A stretch of DNA of 26,066 nucleotides from JBFISM01 sp041608535 (GTDB lineage: Bacteria; Actinomycetota; Acidimicrobiia; Spongiisociales; UBA5794), in NCBI GenBank assembly GCA_041608535.1, contig JBFISM010000040.1:1-26066 (forward strand), written 5' to 3'. The notes under the pieces are model-generated. The model worked only from the letters and a program-made list of their open reading frames with translations, searched no databases and had not been told where the DNA came from. The position numbers and the translations under genes were made by a program. Shown piece by piece: positions 20,689-26,066 of the stretch (position 1 is its first letter; the number at the start of each line of letters is the position of its first letter).

Positions 20689-21527
20689 CATCCGGCCACA
20701 GAGCGCTCCAGGTACTCGAGGCTCGCTTCTTCGGCGGCGTCGATGTAGCCGCGCACGAGCTTCCGGTTGTTGTACCGCAGCTTGGCGAGATCGTTGAATC
20801 GCCCCGGAGGCCGACCCGTGGGTAACACGTGCACAGTGACGTCGGGGTCGGCGACCTGCACGTCGCGATGGAAGCGATGACGGCGGGCGATCTCGAACGA
20901 CACCATGGCGACGTCCCACGGGTGACGCGGAGCCTGGAGCGGGTCGTCGATATGCCCAACGTGGAGCACGAAGATCTCGGTGGCGCCCAGCTCCAGCGCC
21001 CGTGAAACCGGAATCGAGTTGACCACTCCGCCATCGATGTAATGCCGGCCGTCGACCTCGACGGGCGGCAGGACACCGGGCAGGGCACACGACGCCAAGA
21101 CCGCATCCTGTACTGGACCAGACGTGAACCAGTGCTCGGACGATGTCTCGATGCACGCCGCCACACATTGGAACTGCACGTGCGCCTGCTCGATCTCGCG
21201 GTACGAAACCCAATCGTCGAGGAGACGCCGCAGCGGCTCGTTGGAATGAAGGTGCGTCCAATGGTTGAACAGGTTGCGGATCCTGTTCAACATCGACTCG
21301 CCGAAGACCGCAGCGCCGACGGTGGTGTCCCACATCTCCTCCAGCCGGTCGACCGAATCTGCTATCGGCGCCCCGGCCAGCACCGCTCCGTTGACCGAAC
21401 CGACCGATGTGCCGACGATGAGGTCGGGTTGGATGTTCGCCTTGCGGAGGGCTTTGGCCATGCCGACTTCGGTGGCTCCGCGCAGGCCCCCGCCACCGAG
21501 GACCCATGCAATGGTGCGATCAGACAT
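20688..21527 (-). CDS. Patatin-like phospholipase
   Basis: 279-residue patatin-domain serine hydrolase of the RssA/YlbK size class. The glycine-rich oxyanion loop is GGGGLRG (residues 11-17), the nucleophile elbow GTSVG has Ser41, and the catalytic Asp165 is in IDGG. It would hydrolyse acyl esters of phospholipids or related lipids in the cytosol or at the inner membrane face. No signal peptide is visible. The ATG at 21525-21527 is chosen over the adjacent GTG at 21530; neither has a clear ribosome binding site. It is divergent from a PlsC-type acyltransferase across 95 bp, so a deacylase and an acyltransferase share one promoter region. Confidence 0.92.
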   Translation of the reverse strand: MSDRTIAWVLGGGGLRGATEVGMAKALRKANIQPDLIVGTSVGSVNGAVLAGAPIADSVDRLEEMWDTTVGAAVFGESMLNRIRNLFNHWTHLHSNEPLRRLLDDWVSYREIEQAHVQFQCVAACIETSSEHWFTSGPVQDAVLASCALPGVLPPVEVDGRHYIDGGVVNSIPVSRALELGATEIFVLHVGHIDDPLQAPRHPWDVAMVSFEIARRHRFHRDVQVADPDVTVHVLPTGRPPGRFNDLAKLRYNNRKLVRGYIDAAEEASLEYLERSVAG

Positions 21528-21622
21528 CACGCAATCGTACCGGCGGACGGGATCGGGGCGATCGGTGCAGGGGTCTGGGCCCGGCTAGATTCAACACAGG
21601 CGAGGCAGAGGGGAGTTTTCCG

Positions 21623-22732
21623 ATGCGGCAGCCGCCGCCACGACTGGTGAGGCGCTTTGTGCTCGCCCCGGTCGTCTTCGTCGGTGCGGTGGTGTTCTCG
21701 CTGCTCTTACCGCTCATCCACGTGGTCGCTGCCCTCATGGATCTCCTGTTCGATCGCAAGCGGTGGCGTTTCAGCAGGTTCATCGGCCTCGGCCTCGCCT
21801 TCTGTGTCGTCGAGGCCTTCGGCCTGTTCGCTGCGTTCACCACGTGGCTTGGTAGCGGCTTCGGCGTGTTCATGCACCGTCCGTTCTGGTCGCGAGCACA
21901 CGCCGTCCTGGTGGGGCAGTGGCTCGAGTTGATAACAAGGGCGATCCGGTTCTTCCTCGGTTTCACGTTCGAAATGAGCCACGAGCCGGTTTCGGCCGGC
22001 CCCCAACTCGTATTCAGCCGGCACGCCGGACCCGGCGATGCGCTGCTCCTCGCCCGGATCGTCGTCCGTGAACACCGGCGCCGTCTGCACATGGTGGGCG
22101 CCACCAAGCTGCAGTGGGATCCCTTCCTCGACATCATGGGGGAACGCATCGGATTTCACTATCTCGCCTCCCACCCCGGAGATCCCGATCTGGATCTCAG
22201 GAGCATCCGTGATCTGGCGGCGTCGTTGGACGACGATGAATCGTTGGTGATCTTCCCCGAGGGGGGCAACTACACCCCGCGGCGTCGCGAGACGTACATA
22301 CAGGCGCTGGAACGGCGCGGCCGTCACGAGTATGCGCTTCGTGCAGTCAGCCTGCGGCACACGCTGGCCCCCAAACCAGGTGCCGTGAGGGCAGCGATGG
22401 AAGGCGCTCCCCACGCCACCGTCGTCTTCGTCGCTCACGTCGGGCTGGAGGGCATATACAGCATGGCGGACCTGTGGCGGGCGATCCCGCTGCGGCGGCG
22501 CAGCAGGGCCCACGCCTGGCCCGCTTCGCTGCTCGACCGCCCGAACGGGTACTCGGAGCACACCAACTGGCTCTACCGCCACTGGACGGCGGTCGACGAG
22601 TGGATCGCAGCTGCACTCGGTGAAACCCTGGGAGATCGATCTGCTCCTGGCGAGCGTGCGGCGCCTGCGGTGGCGGAGTTGGGAGGATGGATTCCACCCG
22701 GCATGCGCCGCGAAAACGTATCGTCGTCCTGA
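21623..22732 (+). CDS. PlsC-type 1-acyl-sn-glycerol-3-phosphate acyltransferase family protein
   Basis: 369 residues. Two or three hydrophobic segments (about residues 11-35, 53-80 and 105-115) precede an acyltransferase domain with the HX4D active site in SRHAGPGD (H134, D139) and the acceptor-binding FPEGGNYTPRR (F211 onward; FPEG). TKLQWDPFLDIMGERIGFHYL lies between them, as expected. The protein is longer than minimal PlsC because of the membrane-anchoring N-terminus. It should acylate lysophosphatidate or a similar lipid at the membrane. GAGGGGAG at 21608-21615 supports the ATG at 21623. It is divergent from the patatin gene and converges with cinA. Confidence 0.88.
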   Translation: MRQPPPRLVRRFVLAPVVFVGAVVFSLLLPLIHVVAALMDLLFDRKRWRFSRFIGLGLAFCVVEAFGLFAAFTTWLGSGFGVFMHRPFWSRAHAVLVGQWLELITRAIRFFLGFTFEMSHEPVSAGPQLVFSRHAGPGDALLLARIVVREHRRRLHMVGATKLQWDPFLDIMGERIGFHYLASHPGDPDLDLRSIRDLAASLDDDESLVIFPEGGNYTPRRRETYIQALERRGRHEYALRAVSLRHTLAPKPGAVRAAMEGAPHATVVFVAHVGLEGIYSMADLWRAIPLRRRSRAHAWPASLLDRPNGYSEHTNWLYRHWTAVDEWIAAALGETLGDRSAPGERAAPAVAELGGWIPPGMRRENVSSS

Positions 22733-22778
22733 GCGAGCCGAATTGCGCAAACTTGCCCTCGGCGCCGCGCGGTTCGAG

Positions 22779-23978
22779 TCAGGGGTGCGTCGGGCGGGTG
22801 TCCCCGAGTGCGATTCGCAGCGCATGTAGCGCCCCCGGAACGCTGAAGCGGCGGGTGCGGGCGTCGTCTCCGAGGAGTCCGATGACTCGAGTTGTCGTTC
22901 CTTGCGGGGTGCGGACGGCCACGCCGACCTGCCGTGCGCCCGTACCAGTTTGTCCGATCTCGCCCGAGATCTCGCTCACCGCGAGGATCACGCCGGCCAC
23001 GATGGGTGTTCGGTCGAGCAGCTCGACGGCCCGGTGCTCGACGTCGTCTGGTGGTGATCCACTCGGGACGACGATTCCGCCGGCGAAGACCGCACCGCCA
23101 CCCGGTGTGGCAGCGAGGCGCGTTGCCACCTCGCCGAGTGTCGACGTCTCGACGGTTGCCACGATCCAGCCGTGTTCGCGAAGCTGCCGCACCACGATGG
23201 TCTCGACCCGATCGTCGTCGTAGGCGAAGACGGCATCGCCCAACCGGTCGACGACGACCGCTTCCACTTTGGCGATCATCTCGTCGGCGGCCGCCTCCGA
23301 CTCGGCCTTGGCGCTCACCCGGATGCGCACCTCTGAGGCATCGATGAGAAACGCCACCGACGGGTTGGTCGACTCGTAGAGATCGTCGAGCATCTCGGAC
23401 ACCTGCGACTCGCCGTAGCCCCAGGTGCGGATGATCCGGTTCTTGAGGATCGCCGGCTCGCCGGACGCCTCGCGCAGCCGGGGCATGACCTGCTCGTCGA
23501 GCATCACGGTCATCTCCGCCGGGACTCCCGGCAGTGCGAAGATGAGGCCATGCTCGTGCTCGGCGGCGACGCCGAGGGCGACCCCCACCCGGTTGGGCAA
23601 CGTCTCGCTGCCCGCCGGATAGTCGGCCATGCGCAGCGTCGACTCTGCAACGCTGCCTCGTGCGGCGATGAGCCGCTGCCGGATGTGCTCGGCATGCTCC
23701 TCGTTGCGAGCCATCTCGACCCCGAGCACTTCGCAGATCGCTTCCCGAGTGAGATCGTCCTGTGTCGGCCCGATGCCACCCGTCAGCACCACGGCATCTG
23801 CCCGTGCGAGCGCCGTCCGGATCGCCTCGGTGAGCCGGCCGAGGTTGTCGCCGACCGTGACCTGGTAGTGCGCATCGAAGCCCTCGCCCGCCAGCCGTCG
23901 TCCAATGACGGCGACGTTCGAGTTGACGATCTCACCGAGCAGTAACTCGGTGCCTACGGCGATGACTTCGACGATCAC
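22779..23978 (-). CDS. cinA: CinA family protein with intact N-terminal MoaB-like domain and degenerate C-terminal amidase domain
   Basis: 399 residues, about the normal two-domain CinA length. The N-terminal domain (about 1-170) has AVGTELLLGEIVNSN and GGIGPTQDD (67-75), the MoaB/MogA-like signature associated with pyrophosphatase activity, and GLIFALPGVPAEM. The C-terminal domain should be the nicotinamide-nucleotide amidase (PncC), but its AESCTGG active-site motif reads VETSTLG (276-282), the YSN...K motif is replaced by VPSGSPPDD, and the GIAGPGG loop reads GTGARQV. The amidase is therefore probably inactive or altered. The GTG start overlaps the upstream FAH stop (GTGA). Confidence 0.88.
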   Translation of the reverse strand: MIVEVIAVGTELLLGEIVNSNVAVIGRRLAGEGFDAHYQVTVGDNLGRLTEAIRTALARADAVVLTGGIGPTQDDLTREAICEVLGVEMARNEEHAEHIRQRLIAARGSVAESTLRMADYPAGSETLPNRVGVALGVAAEHEHGLIFALPGVPAEMTVMLDEQVMPRLREASGEPAILKNRIIRTWGYGESQVSEMLDDLYESTNPSVAFLIDASEVRIRVSAKAESEAAADEMIAKVEAVVVDRLGDAVFAYDDDRVETIVVRQLREHGWIVATVETSTLGEVATRLAATPGGGAVFAGGIVVPSGSPPDDVEHRAVELLDRTPIVAGVILAVSEISGEIGQTGTGARQVGVAVRTPQGTTTRVIGLLGDDARTRRFSVPGALHALRIALGDTRPTHP

Positions 23979-24850
23979 ACGACCGGGTTTCGCAGCGTTC
24001 CCAGACCGTCGATCGAGACCTCGACGACATCACCTGGCTGCAGGTAGACGGGTGGCTCGAACCCGATCCCAACGCCGCTCGGCGTACCCGTGGCGATGAC
24101 ATCGCCCGGCTCCAGCCGCACCGCTACCGACAACGCCTCGATGAGCGCAGGGATGTCGAAGATGAGCTGCGAGATCGGCGACTCCTGCCGGAGTTCGCCG
24201 TTCACCATCGTGCGCAGCACCGCGTGGGTGATGTCGTCGATCTCGTCCTTGGTAACGATCGCCGGTCCCATGGGGCAATAGGTCGCCGGGCTCTTGCCGA
24301 TGAAGAACTGCACGTGCTGCTTTTGTAGATCACGGGCCGTCACGTCGTTCATGACCACATAGCCGTAGACGTGGTCGAAGGCGTCGCTGCGGGAGATCCT
24401 CTGCCCACCGGGCCCGATGACGACCCCCAGCTCGCCCTCGTAGTCGGTGGTGCCGAGCGGATCGTTCGACGTGTCGATCGCCTCGTCGGGGCCGACGATC
24501 GATGACGTCGCCTTGGTGAAGATGATCGGGTGGTCCGGGATCATCTTCACCTCGGACGCATCGAACCCGCTGTCGGAGAACTCCTTGGCGTGCTCGTGAT
24601 AGTTGCGTCCCACTGCCATCACGTTGTTGCGGGGTCGAATCGGGGCAAGCAGCCGCACGTCGCTCGCCGGAACGGGTGTCGTCGAGTCGACCACTGCGGC
24701 GGCCGCAGCGAGGCCGTCGTCACCGAGTGCCACGAAGTCCACCATCAGCGTCGGCAGCGAAGAATCGGAGGCGAATGGCACGACGGAGCCGTCGTCGAGC
24801 AGGGCCCCGATGCCGCGATCACCTCCCGATTCGAACGTGACCAACTTCAT
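23975..24850 (-). CDS. Fumarylacetoacetate hydrolase (FAH) family protein
   Basis: 291-residue FAH-fold enzyme of the size typical for bacterial acylpyruvate hydrolases and 2-hydroxyhepta-2,4-diene-1,7-dioate isomerases. GRNYHEHAKE (81-90), the metal ligands in DYEGELGVV (E138 and E140), NDVTARDLQ with D169, and GKSPATYCPMGP follow the family order; the last is usually KxxDTxxPxGP, so one Asp is Ala here. IATGTPSGVGIGF is the conserved C-terminal loop. It likely cleaves or isomerises a 2,4-diketo acid in aromatic or keto-acid catabolism. AGGAGGT lies 7 bases before the ATG. It is coupled to the downstream cinA, an unusual partner, and an AT-rich motif shared with other catabolic promoters lies 36-49 bases upstream. 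Confidence 0.92.
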   Translation of the reverse strand: MKLVTFESGGDRGIGALLDDGSVVPFASDSSLPTLMVDFVALGDDGLAAAAAVVDSTTPVPASDVRLLAPIRPRNNVMAVGRNYHEHAKEFSDSGFDASEVKMIPDHPIIFTKATSSIVGPDEAIDTSNDPLGTTDYEGELGVVIGPGGQRISRSDAFDHVYGYVVMNDVTARDLQKQHVQFFIGKSPATYCPMGPAIVTKDEIDDITHAVLRTMVNGELRQESPISQLIFDIPALIEALSVAVRLEPGDVIATGTPSGVGIGFEPPVYLQPGDVVEVSIDGLGTLRNPVV

Positions 24851-24885
24851 CGGTGTGACCTCCTGCTATCCGTCGTGGCTGGCAG

Positions 24886-24899
24886 GGATCCTATATCTC
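24886..24899 (-). promoter_or_regulatory. AT-rich promoter motif upstream of the FAH gene
   Basis: On the minus strand the sequence reads GAGATATAGGATCC, 36-49 bases upstream of the FAH ATG. TATAGG could be a -10 box, and the TATAGGAYC core recurs at 758-765 and, with one change, at 16389-16398. No -35 with 16-18 base spacing is convincing. Confidence 0.35.
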
Positions 24900-24984
24900 G
24901 TGTGACGTCGTCAGCCGAGGCCTGTGCCGAGACCCTGCGTCCATGAGCGATCGCAGCCGTTGGTTGCGAGGTCGGCGCGGCCGA

Positions 24985-25240
24985 TCACCGCCGTCCACGG
25001 GGATGCAGGAGCAAGTCGATCAGGGCCTCACGGTTGATCGAATCCCCCTCGTAGATCTGGACTGCCCGGGCCGTCTTATTGCCGTGACCTTGGTTGATCA
25101 CGCGAGCCGGATCCGACACTGTGGGGTCATGAAGAAAAAGGTTGATGTGGTCTTTGGTCGGCCAATAGGGCGCACACGTTCCCGTCGAGCAGGAAGCAGG
25201 GCTGCACCGTGCGTTTGATCGTTTCCTCGAAATCCGGGTC
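24985..25240 (-). pseudogene. Fragment of a DUF1801-like (YdhG-type) gene, frameshifted and truncated at both ends
   Basis: Read on the minus strand, DFEETIKRTVQPCFLLDGN and VCALLA continue in the frame of the transposase, then after a shift near 25156-25160 the next frame gives TKDHINLFLHD, INQGHGNKTARAVQIYEGD and INREALIDLLL before a stop at 24985. Joined, these match the DUF1801 domain pattern (QPCF, KDHINLF, GHGNKTAR). One extra base, or two lost, would explain the shift. The N-terminal part is replaced by transposase and the usual C-terminal helix is missing. It is non-functional as it stands; function of the family is unknown. Confidence 0.65.
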
Positions 25241-26066
25241 GGCCTCGATCGCCGCCCATCTGACGAGAGGCGGGCCTTGTTTGGTGATCGACCCGCGCTG
25301 GATCTTGGTGTCCGACTCACGGTGCCGAGGCGTCAATCCGGCCCACGAACACACATGCTTGGCAGAGTGGAACCTTGTGACGTCCCCGAGCTCGGCACAG
25401 AAGATGGCACCGAACACCGGACCCACCCCGTGGATCACTTGGATGGCTTCGTAGCCGGGATGGCCTTTGAACTCTTGAGCGATGCGGGCATCGAGCTTGG
25501 TGATCTCGATGTCATACGTCTTGATGAGGCGTCGCAGCGACCGGACCCTCGTTTCGTAGGCGTCACCCATCGCGGTCTCGTCCAGCCAAGTCTTACCGCC
25601 GGGACCCCACAGATAGTTGAGCGGCGGCAACAGTCCTTCCTTGCCCAACACTGCATGCACCTGGGACTTCAACCCGGCCCGCAGCTGCGACAGCTTCCGT
25701 CGATACCGTACGAGTTCGCGTTGCTGACGAATCGACCCGGGGGCGATCCACGCCTCCGGCAGACGACCCATGCGCAGCAGGTCAGCCAACAGCCGGGCGT
25801 CGATCTGGTCGTTCTTCACCCGCCGGTTCTCATACCCGGCGATACCCAACGGATGCGCCAGATGCACCCGCCCGCCAGCTGCGGTGATCACATCCGCCGC
25901 CCAGTACCAACCCCAGGTCGCCTCGAGGACCACTTCGGGTGCCGGGCCGGCCCTCTCGATCTCAACCCCCAACGCCAACGGACTGTTGTCGATCCGAGTC
26001 GTCCACAACTCCGTGCCGTCCCCATCGAGGACCACAATCACCGAACGTCACCGATGCAAGTCCACA
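25241..26066 (-). mobile_element. IS110-family transposase remnant: premature stop near the N-terminus, C-terminus lost, continues past the window edge
   Basis: The open frame (26041 down to about 25241) encodes an IS110-type recombinase. The DEDD-domain parts are VVLEATWGWYWAADVI and VKNDQIDARLLADLLR; the C-terminal domain has VIHGVGPVFGAIFCAELGDVTRFHSAKHVCSWAGLTPRHRES and SITKQGPPLVRWAAIEA. At 26048-26050 an in-frame TGA interrupts VDLHR*RSVIVVLDGDG; the expected residue there is Arg, so a CGA-to-TGA change is likely, and the first catalytic Asp lies before it. After IEA the normal C-terminus is replaced by DUF1801-like sequence. The bridge-RNA end of an IS110-group element would lie outside the window. 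Almost certainly inactive. Confidence 0.82.

Noticed and set aside
26041..26066. Selenocysteine or programmed read-through at the transposase TGA
   Set aside because: No SECIS-like structure is evident, and the rest of the element is damaged too, so a plain nonsense mutation is simpler.
1..26066. CRISPR array, tRNA, rRNA or riboswitch
   Set aside because: No regularly spaced repeats, no tRNA cloverleaf or rRNA-like stretch, and no recognised riboswitch core noticed when reading intergenic regions; small RNAs cannot be excluded by eye.

Overview
The window looks like chromosomal DNA of a high-G+C actinobacterium, probably from the Acidimicrobiia (Ilumatobacter-like) side of the phylum. This is inferred from the G/C-ending codon use, frequent GTG starts, ATGA/GTGA-coupled reading frames, leaderless promoters, and gene families typical of soil and aquatic actinobacteria. 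No rRNA, tRNA or CRISPR array was seen.

Positions 1-11177 form a catabolic and uptake region. A left-truncated enoyl-CoA hydratase family gene (minus) is divergent from a coupled 3-hydroxyisobutyrate-dehydrogenase-like / cupin / 2-keto-4-pentenoate-hydratase-like trio. A YtcJ-type amidohydrolase (minus) and a RidA-family gene follow. Next is a complete branched-chain amino acid or carboxylate-type ABC transporter, livK-livH-livM-livG-livF, with an MFS permease as the last gene. A strong hairpin sits between livK and livH.

Positions 11187-15371 are a stress and regulation region. It has a DoxX-like membrane protein and an eRF1-like baeRF protein (both minus), then a roughly 590-base non-coding stretch holding a decayed copy of the next gene's 3' end, then a small protein made of two 45-residue HTH-like repeats. 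After a perfect 17-bp inverted repeat comes the most coherent small system in the window: a CsoR/CstR-family repressor with two cysteines but no CsoR histidine, a cytosolic rhodanese, a rhodanese lipoprotein and an OsmC-family protein. The repressor gene and the rhodanese operon each have a CCCC/GGGG palindrome overlapping a -10 box, and each -10 box ends exactly 6 nt before the ATG. This looks like a self-regulated, leaderless persulfide/sulfane-sulfur response.

Positions 15458-20096 form a second catabolic cluster: a LigI-like (2-pyrone-4,6-dicarboxylate hydrolase family) amidohydrolase diverges from an ACMSD-family amidohydrolase, two tandem Gfo/Idh/MocA dehydrogenases and a second RidA-family protein. 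The families recall meta-cleavage pathways for protocatechuate or aminomuconate compounds, but no ring-cleavage dioxygenase is in the window. An AT-rich motif close to TATAGGAYC recurs in three catabolic promoters (about 755, 16395 and 24890).

Positions 20106-24850 hold a cysteine-cluster protein of unknown function, a patatin-like phospholipase divergent from a PlsC-type acyltransferase, and a coupled FAH-family hydrolase-cinA pair in which the CinA amidase domain has lost its active-site signature. The right end (24985-26066) is debris: an IS110-family transposase with a premature TGA near its N-terminus, fused in frame at its C-terminal side to a frameshifted fragment of a DUF1801-like gene.
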